Shown: one piece after another, positions 51,495 through 60,802 of the stretch
How the letters are laid out: every line of letters begins with the position of its first letter
Numbering within the stretch: the first letter of the stretch is position 1
Program-made: the position numbers and the translations under genes
Notes under the pieces: model-generated
What the model was told of the DNA's origin: nothing
Seen by the model: the letters and a program-made list of their open reading frames with translations, nothing else
Databases searched by the model: none
DNA from: Chromobacterium haemolyticum
Lineage (GTDB): Bacteria; Pseudomonadota; Gammaproteobacteria; Burkholderiales; Chromobacteriaceae
Assembly: GCF_002081825.1 (NCBI RefSeq)
Contig: NZ_MUKU01000023.1
Span: forward strand, 1-64,000
DNA length: 64,000 nucleotides
Direction: 5' to 3'

Positions 51495-52631
51495 TCAACC
51501 CAGCAGCAGCGCGACGTAGAGCCGGAAACGGTCCTCGTGGCGCTCCAGGTCCAGTCCGGTGATTTCGGCGATGCGGCCCAGCCGGTAGTCCAGCGTGTTG
51601 CGGTGGATGTGCAGCGCCCGCGCGGTGGCGCCGGGATGGGATTGATGGGCGAACCAGGCCTCGGCGGTGCGGCGCAGCCCGCTCTTGCCGGCTTGCTCCA
51701 GCCGTTGCAGCGGCTGCCGCAATTGTTGGGCCTGCCAGCCGTGGTCGAGGCCGGACAGCAGCACCGGTAGCGCCAGTTCGTAATAGCTGTGAGCCCGCTT
51801 TTGGGGCTGCCGTTGCCGGCCGATGCGCGCGGCGGCGCGGGCGCTGAGACTGGATTGGGCCGCGCCGTCCCGCCCCGGCAGCGCAATGCCCATGCCCAGG
51901 TGGAAGCCGGGCGCCGCCGTTTCTTCCAACCAGGCGGCCAGCGAGCGCAGCCGGCGTTGCAGCAGCGCTTCGCGCTCGGCTTCGTCGCCCTCGCCGCAAG
52001 CCTCCACCAGCACCAGTTCGTAAGGGCTGGTGGCCGCGCTCAGCAGCCGCGGCCAGCGTGAGGCCAGCCCTGATTGCAACTGCTGCAGCGTTGCCTGAGC
52101 CTGATCGGCGGCCAAGCCCTCTTCATCCAGTTGCAGGCTCAGCACCACGTGATGTTGTTCCAGCCTCAGCCCCAGTCGCTGCGCCCAGGCGTCCAGCGCC
52201 GCGCCGGACTCGCCTCGTATCCACTCCAGCACAAAGGCTTCGCGCTGGCGCGCGTCGTGTTGTAGCGCCCGCTGCAACTGGGCCTGTTCCAGAATCATCT
52301 CGGCGGTGAGTCGCACCAGTTCGCCGAACTGGCGAACCTGTTCCGGCTGGCCGGTCAGGCCGACCACGCCCGCGATGCGGCCGTCCACATGCAAGGGCAG
52401 GTTGATGCCGGGGCGGGAGCCGTGCAGTTTGCCGGCGGTGACGTCGTCGATTTCCACCGTGCGTCGCTGCGCCAGCGCCAACAGCGCGCCGTCGTGCAAT
52501 TGCCCCAGCCTGTCGGAGTCGCCGCTGCCCAGGATGGCGCCTTGGGCATCCATTACATTCACGTTGAAAGGGATGATGCGCATGGTGCGGCTGACGATGT
52601 CTTGCGCCAGTTCCGTGGTCAGAATGGACAT
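51495..52631 (-). CDS. cdaR: CdaR-type sugar-diacid/glycerate regulator
   Basis: A 378-residue activator. The N-terminal diacid-sensing domain starts MSILTTELAQDIVSRTMRII, continues with NVNVMDAQGAILGSGDSDRL and contains INLPLHVDGRIAGVVGLTG. The middle is GGDEF-like in fold. The C-terminal helix-turn-helix is GATARALHIHRNTLDYRLGR, the PucR/CdaR type. It senses glucarate, galactarate or glycerate in relatives. GGGAG lies about six bases before ATG 52631. The divergent MFS and glycerate kinase genes are the expected targets, and the downstream symporter operon may be a second one. Confidence 0.88.
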   Translation of the reverse strand: MSILTTELAQDIVSRTMRIIPFNVNVMDAQGAILGSGDSDRLGQLHDGALLALAQRRTVEIDDVTAGKLHGSRPGINLPLHVDGRIAGVVGLTGQPEQVRQFGELVRLTAEMILEQAQLQRALQHDARQREAFVLEWIRGESGAALDAWAQRLGLRLEQHHVVLSLQLDEEGLAADQAQATLQQLQSGLASRWPRLLSAATSPYELVLVEACGEGDEAEREALLQRRLRSLAAWLEETAAPGFHLGMGIALPGRDGAAQSSLSARAAARIGRQRQPQKRAHSYYELALPVLLSGLDHGWQAQQLRQPLQRLEQAGKSGLRRTAEAWFAHQSHPGATARALHIHRNTLDYRLGRIAEITGLDLERHEDRFRLYVALLLG

Positions 52632-52809
52632 GGACACTCCCGTTGATGTGCTTTTGCCCAATATATCCGTGGATTGATCCGATATAAATAGTGCGCTTGC
52701 ATGAAGCATTTTCCGGACACGCTGACCAGAATGGGCGGCACAATACAAAAACAATATTCATCAGAACCAAGGAGACGCGCCGGAGGGACTGCCCCCGCGC
52801 GCAGAGGAG
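52632..52809. promoter_or_regulatory. Divergent control region between cdaR and the MFS gene
   Basis: 178 bases between divergent starts. An AT-rich segment (about 52655-52695, with TCCGATATAAATAG) and another (52740-52765) could hold the two promoters and the CdaR site. A clear symmetric operator was not identified. Confidence 0.5.
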
Positions 52810-54135
52810 ATGGATTTGAACCCTAGCGACACCCTGAGCGCGCCGCGGCAAGACATTCTGGCCGGCGCTTACAAGAAAGCCGTATGGCGGCTGATTCCCT
52901 TCATTTTCGTCTGTTACCTGTTCAACTATCTGGACCGAGTCAACGTCGGCTTCGCCAAGCTGGAGATGCTGGACGCGCTGGGTTTGAGCGAAACCGTCTA
53001 CGGCTTGGGCGCCGGCATTTTCTTTATCGGCTATGTGTTGTGCGGCGTGCCCAGCAACCTGATGCTGCACAAGGTGGGCGCGCGGCGCTGGATCGCGCTG
53101 CTGATGCTGGTGTGGGGCATGCTGTCCGCCTGCCTGATGTTTGTATCCACGCCGCAATCTTTTTATGTGCTGCGTTTTTTCACCGGCGTGGCCGAGGCCG
53201 GTTTCTTCCCCGGCATCGTGCTCTACTTCACCCGTTGGTTTCCGGCGGACAAACGCGGCCAGGTGATGGCGCTGTTCATGTCGGCGATCCCGGTCTCCGG
53301 CGTGCTGGGCGGGCCGCTGTCCGGCTGGATGCTGCAGCATTTCGCCGCCGGGCAAGGCGGCCTGGCCGGCTGGCAATGGCTGTTCCTGTTGCAGGGCCTG
53401 CCCACGGTGCTGTTGGGCCTGGGCGTGTATTTCTATCTGAACGACGGCATCGCCCAGGCGCGCTGGTTGAGCGCGGAAGAAAAGGCGGCGATGCAACAGG
53501 CTCTGATCGACGATGAGGCGCGGCGCGCGGCGCAGCGTCCAATGGAGCAGTCTTTCGCCAGCGTGTTGCGCAACGCCAATGTCTGGATGCTGGGCGCGAT
53601 TTACTTCGCCATCCAGATGGGGGTGTACGCCATCAACTTCTGGCTGCCGTCCATTATCAAGAGCCTGGGTTTCCAGAACGCCGGCGTCATTGGCTGGCTC
53701 AGCGCCTTGCCCTACTTGGCCGCTTGCTTCTTCATGGTCTGGGTCGGCCGTTCCGGCGACCGGCGCGGGGAGCGCCGTTGGCACGTGGTGCTGCCGCTGC
53801 TGATGGGCGTGCTTGGCCTGTTGTTGGCGGCCAATAGCGGCGGCGCGGTCTGGCTGTCCATGCTGGGCCTGACCCTGGCCACCATGGGCGCGCTGGCCGG
53901 CCTGTCCATGTTCTGGCCGCTGCCCACCGCCTTTCTTGGCAGCGCCGCCGCCGCCGGCGGGCTGGCCTTGATCAATTCGCTGGGACAGGTGGCCGGTTTC
54001 GTCAGCCCCTTCCTGGTGGGCTGGATCAAGGACCTGACCCACAGCACGGACCCGGCGCTGTATATCCTGTCCGGCGTGATGCTGGCCGGCGCGCTGCTGG
54101 TGCTGAGGATTCCGCCGCGGCTGGTCAATCGCTAA
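52810..54135 (+). CDS. MFS transporter, anion:cation symporter family (diacid/glycerate type)
   Basis: A 441-residue transporter with 12 helices. It shows ACS-family markers: FNYLDRVNVGFAKLEMLDAL near TM1, GVPSNLMLHKVGARRWIALL after TM2, and AEAGFFPGIVLYFTRWFPAD in TM4-loop. These match GudP/GarP and tartrate-type permeases that bring in glucarate, galactarate, tartrate or glycerate with protons. AGGAGATG lies close upstream. It is followed by glycerate kinase 37 bases later. Confidence 0.88.
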   Translation: MDLNPSDTLSAPRQDILAGAYKKAVWRLIPFIFVCYLFNYLDRVNVGFAKLEMLDALGLSETVYGLGAGIFFIGYVLCGVPSNLMLHKVGARRWIALLMLVWGMLSACLMFVSTPQSFYVLRFFTGVAEAGFFPGIVLYFTRWFPADKRGQVMALFMSAIPVSGVLGGPLSGWMLQHFAAGQGGLAGWQWLFLLQGLPTVLLGLGVYFYLNDGIAQARWLSAEEKAAMQQALIDDEARRAAQRPMEQSFASVLRNANVWMLGAIYFAIQMGVYAINFWLPSIIKSLGFQNAGVIGWLSALPYLAACFFMVWVGRSGDRRGERRWHVVLPLLMGVLGLLLAANSGGAVWLSMLGLTLATMGALAGLSMFWPLPTAFLGSAAAAGGLALINSLGQVAGFVSPFLVGWIKDLTHSTDPALYILSGVMLAGALLVLRIPPRLVNR

Positions 54136-54172
54136 TATCTTGCTCTTGTCATCTTTTGTGATTGAAAACCGC

Positions 54173-55339
54173 ATGAAAATCGTGATTGCCCCTGACTCCT
54201 ACAAGGAAAGCCTGAGCGCGCTGCAGGTGGCTCAGGCGATAGAGGACGGCTTCCGCCAGGTGTTTCCCGCCGCTCGCTATCGCAAGCTGCCGATGGCGGA
54301 CGGCGGCGAGGGCACGGTGCAAGCCATGCTGGACGCGTTGGGCGGCCAGCGGCGCGAGGCTGCGGCGCGAGGCCCGCTTGGCGAGATGCTGTCCGCGAGC
54401 TATGGTTTGACCGCGGACGGCGTGGCGGTGATAGAAATGGCCGCCGCCAGCGGCCTGGCGCTGTTGCCGCCGGTGCGGCGCAATCCCTTGCTGACCGGCA
54501 GCCACGGCACCGGCGACATGATTCGCGACGCGCTGGACGCGGGCGCGCGCCGTTTCGTGCTGGGCATAGGCGGCAGCGCCACCAACGACGGCGGCGCCGG
54601 CATGCTGCAGGCCTTGGGCGCGAGGCTGCTGGACGCGGAAGGACGAGACCTGCCGGCCGGCGGCGCGGCCTTGGCGGGACTAGCGCGGCTGGATCTGTCC
54701 GGGCTGGACCCGCGCTTGGCCGCCTGCCGCATCGATGTGGCTTGCGATGTCGACAACCCCCTGATCGGCCCGCGAGGCGCGTCGGCGGTCTTCGGGCCGC
54801 AGAAGGGCGCGACGCCGGCGATGGTGGCGGAACTGGACGCGGCGCTGGCGCATTTCGCGGTGTTGATGGAGGGCGCGTCGGGCGTGGCGGCGGCCGAAGA
54901 GGCCGGCGCCGGCGCGGCCGGCGGCATGGGCGCCGCGCTGCTGGCCTGCCTGGGCGGCCGTCTGCGTTCCGGCAGCGCCATCGTCGCGGAGGCCGTCGGT
55001 CTGGACGCGGCGCTGGCCGACGCCGATCTGGCGCTGACCGGCGAAGGCCGCATCGATAGCCAGAGCGTGCAAGGCAAGACGCCGATTGGCGTCGCCCGCG
55101 TTGCTCAGCGATATGGCGTGCCGGTGCTGGCGATAGGGGGGTGTTTGGGCGCGGGCAGCGAACTGACCCACGCGCACGGGCTGGACGCGGTGTTCGCCGC
55201 GGTCAGCCGGCCGTGCAGTCAGGAACAGGCTCTGGCCGAGGCCGCGGACAATGTGAGCCGCGCCGCGCGCAACGCGGCGGCGGCATTGGCTCTGGGCATG
55301 AAACTAAGCTCTCAGAATCGCTCGAAATCCGGCACATAA
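54173..55339 (+). CDS. garK: Glycerate 2-kinase
   Basis: A 388-residue GarK/GlxK-family kinase. It begins MKIVIAPDSYKESLSALQVA and has the conserved KLPMADGGEGTVQAM, FVLGIGGSATNDGGAGMLQA and the ADLALTGEGRIDSQSVQGKT motif. It phosphorylates D-glycerate to 2-phosphoglycerate, feeding glycolysis. Linked to CdaR and an ACS-type transporter, as in the glucarate/galactarate regulon. Its 3' end overlaps the convergent pseudouridine-synthase-like gene by 28 bases. Confidence 0.93.
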   Translation: MKIVIAPDSYKESLSALQVAQAIEDGFRQVFPAARYRKLPMADGGEGTVQAMLDALGGQRREAAARGPLGEMLSASYGLTADGVAVIEMAAASGLALLPPVRRNPLLTGSHGTGDMIRDALDAGARRFVLGIGGSATNDGGAGMLQALGARLLDAEGRDLPAGGAALAGLARLDLSGLDPRLAACRIDVACDVDNPLIGPRGASAVFGPQKGATPAMVAELDAALAHFAVLMEGASGVAAAEEAGAGAAGGMGAALLACLGGRLRSGSAIVAEAVGLDAALADADLALTGEGRIDSQSVQGKTPIGVARVAQRYGVPVLAIGGCLGAGSELTHAHGLDAVFAAVSRPCSQEQALAEAADNVSRAARNAAAALALGMKLSSQNRSKSGT

Positions 55340-56007
55340 CGCCACTGCCCGGCGGCCAACTGGCCGATGGCCAGCCGGCCGATGCGGATGCAGCGCAGCG
55401 CCAGCGGGCTGACGCCCAGGCCGGCGCAGATATCGTCCAGCCAGCGCGCGTCGCGCGCCGCGAGCACCAGGCGCAGCTGACGGTCGCTCTGGCGCGAAAC
55501 CTTGAGGTCCCGCAGCGGCTTGCCGCCGGGGCGCAGCCCTTTTTGACGCTGTTGCAGGTCGTCGGCGGCGGGCGCGGCGTCGACATTGATCAGGAACTCC
55601 AGCTGGCAATCGGCCAGCCGCTGCGTCAGCTTGCGGTCCTGGGTCAGCGCCACCAGGCCGTGGGCGTGGTCGGCGATGGCGCCGACACCTTGCAGATGCT
55701 GGCGATGTCGCGGCAGCCAGTTCAGCCCGCTGATATCGCCCGGCAACTGGCTGTCCGGCCCCAGCAGGGCCAGCGGCTCGGCGCCGGCGGGTTTGTGCAG
55801 CAGCAGGGTGACCGCCGCTTCGCGCTGCGCGTCGGGCCGGCCCATGAGTTCGACGCGCTGTTGCGGTTCCACCCGGCTGCCCAGCGCGGTGACGGTCTGG
55901 CCGTCCACTTTCACCAAGCCTTGTTCGATGCAGGCGTCGGCTTCGCGCCGCGTGCACAGGCCCAGTTCCACCATGCGTTTTGAAAGTCGGATTGCGGCGT
56001 CGCTCAT
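55312..56007 (-). CDS. RluF/RsuA-like pseudouridine synthase lacking the usual catalytic Asp
   Basis: A 231-residue protein with an N-terminal S4 RNA-binding domain (IRLSKRMVELGLCTRREADA) and a pseudouridine synthase fold (LLLHKPAGAEPLALLG, then QHLQGVGAIADHAHGLVALT). In active enzymes the central motif reads GRLDxxxxGL. Here it is GAIADHAHGL, with Ala where the nucleophilic Asp belongs and an Asp one residue later with shorter spacing. The rest of the family pattern (KVSRQSDRQLRLVL, ALRCIRIGRLAIGQLAAGQW) remains. It may bind rRNA without modifying it. Confidence 0.82.
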   Translation of the reverse strand: MSDAAIRLSKRMVELGLCTRREADACIEQGLVKVDGQTVTALGSRVEPQQRVELMGRPDAQREAAVTLLLHKPAGAEPLALLGPDSQLPGDISGLNWLPRHRQHLQGVGAIADHAHGLVALTQDRKLTQRLADCQLEFLINVDAAPAADDLQQRQKGLRPGGKPLRDLKVSRQSDRQLRLVLAARDARWLDDICAGLGVSPLALRCIRIGRLAIGQLAAGQWRYVPDFERF

Positions 56008-56144
56008 TGTGTCTGGCCTTGAGTGCGGGTGTTCGGGCGGCGATTATCCCCTTTGCCGGCGCGGCCGACAAATTTGACGAATCGAGTATCCTTCTCGTCT
56101 GGTGCTGCCGCGTGACCGCCGCGCGGATTCATTTTGGAGAAGCC

Positions 56145-56861
56145 GTGAATATACTGATCATTGGAGCGAGCCGGGGTCTTGGCAAGGCTTTTGTGGAAGG
56201 GCTGGGGACAAAAGGGGACCGGGTGATCGGCGTTTCCCGGCGCAGGCCGGAGGACTTGAAGCCGCCAACCGGCGTTGACGTGGACTGGATCGAAGCCGAT
56301 TTGTCCAATCCGGCCTTGGCCGTGCAACAGGTGATGAGCGCGCTTCCGGAACGGCTGGACGTGGTGATGTGCAATGTGGGTATTTGGGAGCGAGAGGCGT
56401 TCGAGTCGTCTTATGCGTTTTCCCGTTGTTCGGATCTGGAGCTGATGGAAGTGGTCCAGGTCAATATCGCTTCGACGATTCTGCTGCTCAAACATCTGCT
56501 GCCGCGCATGTCGGGCGCGGCCAAGCCGCAGCTCATCCTGACCGGGTCGACATCGGGCCTGCCGCGCAGCGGCCGCCCCGAAGTAGCTTTCGCCGCCAGC
56601 AAATTTGCCTTGAGCGGCATGGCCGACGCGCTGCGTGAGGAATACCGCGCGCAGCGTCTGGCCGTGACTTGCCTGCAATTGGGCTACCTTAACACGGAGG
56701 ACGATTTGTCCGTGCCCCGCGAGCAAGCCGCCGAGCGCGGCGCCGGCCAACTGATCCCGCTGCATGACGTGGTGAGCTTGACGCGGGCTTTGCTGAATTT
56801 GTCCGACGCCTCCTTCGCGCGGGAAATTATCCTGCCCGCGATTCTGGACGAGCGCTTCTGA
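56145..56861 (+). CDS. SDR-family protein with Phe in place of the catalytic Tyr
   Basis: A 238-residue short-chain dehydrogenase/reductase-like protein. The nucleotide site is GASRGLGKAF (residues 7-16), with the NVGIWE segment in place of NNAG. The Ser motif is LTGSTSG. The normal YxxxK appears as FAASK (in EVAFAASKFAL), so the proton-donating Tyr is Phe. GTG 56145 is used because TGGAGA lies four bases upstream, and the product then begins at the usual SDR start. Activity may be altered or lost. No partner gene is evident. Confidence 0.8.
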   Translation: MNILIIGASRGLGKAFVEGLGTKGDRVIGVSRRRPEDLKPPTGVDVDWIEADLSNPALAVQQVMSALPERLDVVMCNVGIWEREAFESSYAFSRCSDLELMEVVQVNIASTILLLKHLLPRMSGAAKPQLILTGSTSGLPRSGRPEVAFAASKFALSGMADALREEYRAQRLAVTCLQLGYLNTEDDLSVPREQAAERGAGQLIPLHDVVSLTRALLNLSDASFAREIILPAILDERF

Positions 56862-56946
56862 ACGCGGGCGCGCGGCGCGGACAAGCGCATCTAATCCCGT
56901 TTGCCGGGTCGTTTAAATGCTCAAATCGCTTTAAAGTGTCGCCATT

Positions 56947-59900
56947 ATGAGCCTGCTTCCCCAAGCGCTGGATGCGCTGAACTGCCCGCTGACCGGCATC
57001 AACCTGATCGAGGCTTCGGCCGGCACCGGCAAGACGTGGACCATCGCGGCCCTGTTCGCCCGGCTATTGCTGGAAGAGCGCGACGGCCAGCCGCCGCCCA
57101 CCGTCGATCAAGTACTGGTGGTCACCTATACCAAGGCCGCCACAGCCGAGCTGCGCGAGCGCCTGCGTCGACGGCTGAGCGAACTGGCGCAGACGCTGTC
57201 CGGAGAAGGCGAGGTTGGCGGAGATCCCTTCCTGTCGGCGTTGGCGGCGCGTTTTCCGCCAGGCGCGGCGCGGGAGCAGGCGTCGCAGCGGCTCAAGGCC
57301 GCGATCACCGGCTTCGACGCCGCCGCCATCTACACCATCCACGGCTTCTGCCAGCGGGTACTGACCGACGCCGCTTTTGAGAGCAGCCAGACTTTCGAGG
57401 CGGAACTGGTCAGCGACGACGAGGAACGCTTGACCGAAATCGTCGACGACTTCTGGCGTCGACGGGTGGTGGACGACCCCTTGTTGGCCCAGGTGCTGGT
57501 GGACAACGGCGAAACCCCGGACGGCTGGCTGGCGGACATCCGGCCCTATCTGTCCAAACCTTATCTGCGCATGTGCGCGCCGCACACCGCCGGCCTGGAG
57601 CGCGCCTTGCTCGCGGTGGAGCAAGGCTGGCGGGCGCTGGCGGCGCGGCCGGAATACGCGGCGGAGGCGGCCGATTTGCTGCGCTCCGCCGCGGGTTTCA
57701 ACGCGCGTAGCTACAGCTCCGCCATCGTCGAGCGCGCCATAGGCGCTTTGGACAGCCAGCTGACGACACCGGAAACCACGCCGGTGCTGGACAAGGAAAG
57801 CCGTCGCCAGCTGGACAAATTGCTGCCGGCCTCGCTGGCCAAGGGGATGAAGAAAGGCCACGCCGCGCCGGAACACCCCTTGTTCGAGCTGGTGGAGGCC
57901 TGGCTGGGGGCCTGGGACGCCTATCTGGACGAAGTGGCGCTGTCCGTGGCCCAGCTCAAGTTGGAACTGATCGCCTGGACCAACGAGCAACTGAGCGCGC
58001 GCCGGGCGGGCGAGCGCAGCCGCAGCTTCGACGATTTGCTGACCGACCTAGGGGCGGCGCTGGCCGATCCGATCAGCGGACCGCTGCTGGCCGCCCATGT
58101 GGCCCGCAGCTTCCAGGTGGCGCTGATCGACGAGTTTCAGGACACGGATCCCATCCAGTACGCGATCTTCCGACATTGCTTCGTCGCGCAGCAGCGGCCG
58201 GTTTTCCTGGTGGGCGACCCGAAACAGGCCATCTACAGCTTTCGCGGCGCCGACATCTTCGCCTATCTGGCGGCGCGTGGAGACGCGCAACATCATTACA
58301 CGCTGGACACCAACCGCCGGTCCGAGGCGCCGCTGGTCAGCACCGTCAACACGCTGTTCGCGCGGGAACTGCCGTTTCTGATCGAGGGCATCGCCTATCA
58401 GCCGGTCGCGGCGCAACCGGCCTCCGGCGGCCGGCTGGAGATCGACGACGACAGGCCGTCGTTCTGCTTCCAATGGCTGCAGCCGGAGAAGGCGGACAAG
58501 GCCGCCAGCGGAGAGAACGCCGCCGAACTGGCGGCCAACGCCAGCGCCGACGAGATTGCGCGCTTGCTGGCGCTGGCCGCCGAAGGCCGCGCCGCCATTG
58601 TCGCCGGCGACGCTCGACGGCCTTTGGCCGGCGGCGACATCGCGGTGCTGGTGTCCACCCACCGCCAGGGCGACCGAGTGCGGCAGGCCTTGGCGGAGCG
58701 CGGCGTGGCCAGCGTGGCGCTGACCCAGGAAAGCGTGTTCGCCAGCCGCGAGGCCGGCGAGATGCTGGCCTTGCTGCGCGCTTGGGCGGAACCGGCCAGC
58801 GAGGCGCGCTTGCGCGCGGCGTTGGTGACGGAACTGGCCGGGGTCGACGCCGGCGAATTGCTGGCCAGGGTGGAGGACGAGACGCGTTGGGAAGCGCAGC
58901 TGCAAGCCAACGCCGCAGACCACCTGCTTTGGCGCGAGCGCGGATTCATGGCGGCCTGGCGGCATTTCTTCGCTCGGGAACGGGTGGCGGAACGCTTGTT
59001 GCCGCTGCCGGACGGCGAGAGACGGTTGACCAATTTGTCGCACCTGGCTGAATTGTTGCAACAAGAGAGCGACCAGCGTCAGGGCATGGCGCCGCTGCTG
59101 GGCTGGCTGGAGACGCGAGTGGCGCAACCGCCGGGCGGAGAGGAGGCGGTGTTGAGGTTGGAGAGCGACGCGGCCCTGGTCAAGATCGTCACCATCCACA
59201 CCGCGAAGGGGCTCCAGTATCCGGTGGCCTTCTGCCCCTTTCTGTGGGGCGGCGCGCTGGAACGGCGCGACGCCGCGTTCTGGCGCTACCACGCTGAAGA
59301 TCAATCCTGGCTGGCGCCGGACGCCGCGGCCGACGCCGGGGTGAAACTGGCGGCGCGCAGCGAGTTGTTGGCGGAGAAGCTGCGCTTGCTCTATGTGGCG
59401 CTGACTCGGGCGCAGTATCGCCAATACCTGTGCTGGGGCTGGGTGCGGGGCATGGAGACGGCGGCTTTGAGCTGGCTGCTGCATGGCCGCGACGCGCGCG
59501 CGCTGCCGGAACTGGAGGCGCTGGAGTTGGACGCCGAGGTGCTAAGGCGAGAGCTGGGCGCTTTCGCGGCCGCGGCCAACGCCCAGGCGGCGGGCGCGTG
59601 CGCGGTGCTGGAGGAGAGCGGCGTGGGGCCGGCCTTGGCCGCGCGGCGCGAAACAGGACGGAATTATCTGGCCCAGACATTCTCGCGCCGGCTGGCCGCG
59701 CCGTGGCGGGTAGCCAGTTTCACCTCGCTGACCCATGCGCAGGCGGCCGGCAAATGGCAGGAAAGCCCGGACCACGACGCGGGTCAGCCGGCGGTGGCGG
59801 CGGAACTGCAAGCGCCCCCGGTCTTGGATCGTTTCGGTTTTCCGCGCGGCGCCAAGGCCGGTACCTGCCTGCACGAGATTTTTGAAACCATCAGCTTCGG

Positions 59901-60540
59901 CGTCGATGCGGCCGGGCTGCGGCAGGCGGTGGAGCTGGCTCTGGCCAAGCACGGCTTTGCGCCGGAGTGGGGCGACGCCGCTTGCGAAATGGTGACGGCG
60001 ACGCTGAACGCGGAACTGGACCCGGGCGTGAGGCTGGCTGAAGTGCCGGACGGCAAACGGCTGGTGGAAATGGAGTTCATGTTGCCGGCGCCCAGGTTGG
60101 AAGTGGCGAAGCTGGCCGCCATCCTGTCCGCGCCCGAACACGGCTTGGCCGCCCCTTTGCGCGCGGCGGCAGCGCAGTTGGATTTTTCCACCGTGCGCGG
60201 TTTTCTCAAGGGCTTCATGGACTTGGTGTTCGAGTCCGGCGGCCGCATCTATTTAGTGGACTATAAATCCAACCACCTGGGAGGGCGGCACGAAGACTAT
60301 CGCGCCGAGCGGCTGGCGGAATCCATCGCCCAAGAACATTATTACCTGCAATACCTGATTTACTGCGTGGCACTGCGGCGCTATTTCAGCGTCCGCGGCG
60401 TGGACTTCGCCGCCCGCTTCGGCGGCGTGCGTTATCTTTATCTGCGCGGCGTCGGCGTCGAGGCTTGCGGGATATGGAGCGACCAACCCGCGCCGGCCCT
60501 GTTGGAGGCGCTGGACCAATGGTTCGCCGGGCATGCGTAG
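56947..60540 (+). CDS. recB: Exodeoxyribonuclease V beta subunit
   Basis: A 1197-residue UvrD-type helicase-nuclease. Walker A ASAGTGKTWTIAALFARLLL is at about 23-30. Helicase motifs QVALIDEFQDTDPIQYAIFR, VFLVGDPKQAIYSFRGADIF and VKIVTIHTAKGLQYPVAFCP follow in order. The C-terminal nuclease domain contains RGFLKGFMDLVFESGGRIYL + VDYKSNHLGG (catalytic Asp/Lys). It acts with RecC and RecD to resect double-strand breaks to Chi. recC is not next to it in this window. It is followed by a MITE-like element and, 2.5 kb on, recD. Confidence 0.95.
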   Translation: MSLLPQALDALNCPLTGINLIEASAGTGKTWTIAALFARLLLEERDGQPPPTVDQVLVVTYTKAATAELRERLRRRLSELAQTLSGEGEVGGDPFLSALAARFPPGAAREQASQRLKAAITGFDAAAIYTIHGFCQRVLTDAAFESSQTFEAELVSDDEERLTEIVDDFWRRRVVDDPLLAQVLVDNGETPDGWLADIRPYLSKPYLRMCAPHTAGLERALLAVEQGWRALAARPEYAAEAADLLRSAAGFNARSYSSAIVERAIGALDSQLTTPETTPVLDKESRRQLDKLLPASLAKGMKKGHAAPEHPLFELVEAWLGAWDAYLDEVALSVAQLKLELIAWTNEQLSARRAGERSRSFDDLLTDLGAALADPISGPLLAAHVARSFQVALIDEFQDTDPIQYAIFRHCFVAQQRPVFLVGDPKQAIYSFRGADIFAYLAARGDAQHHYTLDTNRRSEAPLVSTVNTLFARELPFLIEGIAYQPVAAQPASGGRLEIDDDRPSFCFQWLQPEKADKAASGENAAELAANASADEIARLLALAAEGRAAIVAGDARRPLAGGDIAVLVSTHRQGDRVRQALAERGVASVALTQESVFASREAGEMLALLRAWAEPASEARLRAALVTELAGVDAGELLARVEDETRWEAQLQANAADHLLWRERGFMAAWRHFFARERVAERLLPLPDGERRLTNLSHLAELLQQESDQRQGMAPLLGWLETRVAQPPGGEEAVLRLESDAALVKIVTIHTAKGLQYPVAFCPFLWGGALERRDAAFWRYHAEDQSWLAPDAAADAGVKLAARSELLAEKLRLLYVALTRAQYRQYLCWGWVRGMETAALSWLLHGRDARALPELEALELDAEVLRRELGAFAAAANAQAAGACAVLEESGVGPALAARRETGRNYLAQTFSRRLAAPWRVASFTSLTHAQAAGKWQESPDHDAGQPAVAAELQAPPVLDRFGFPRGAKAGTCLHEIFETISFGVDAAGLRQAVELALAKHGFAPEWGDAACEMVTATLNAELDPGVRLAEVPDGKRLVEMEFMLPAPRLEVAKLAAILSAPEHGLAAPLRAAAAQLDFSTVRGFLKGFMDLVFESGGRIYLVDYKSNHLGGRHEDYRAERLAESIAQEHYYLQYLIYCVALRRYFSVRGVDFAARFGGVRYLYLRGVGVEACGIWSDQPAPALLEALDQWFAGHA

Positions 60541-60642
60541 GAATGCGGAGTGCGCAAGCCGCGGTCATAGGACTAAGCTGAACTATCTGGAGTGGAACGC
60601 GGCCGGAAGGGGAAAGTGGCACCGGGCGCGGGCCGACAATAA

Positions 60643-60784
60643 GAACCTGTTCAAAGTCCGCTGAGCGTCGTGAGACGTCACACGGTGAGTACAGCTTCGG
60701 AATGCTCATGTACCACCTGTGCATTCCGCTTTCTCAGCTGTTTTCGCCTTGTCTCGTTCTTGCTCGCGAGACTTTGGAACAGGT
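60643..60784. repeat. MITE-like palindromic element, copy 3 (about 142 bp)
   Basis: Begins GAACCTGTTCAAAGTC and ends with the inverse GACTTTGGAACAGGT. The core ATGCTCATGTACCACCTG + TGCATTCCGCTTTCTCAG and CCTTGTCTCG match copies 1 and 2. TAA borders both ends (60640-60642 and 60785-60787). It lies between recB and the polyphosphate:AMP phosphotransferase gene, directly upstream of the latter. Confidence 0.85.
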
Positions 60785-60802
60785 TAAAACCAAGGACGCA
60801 TC

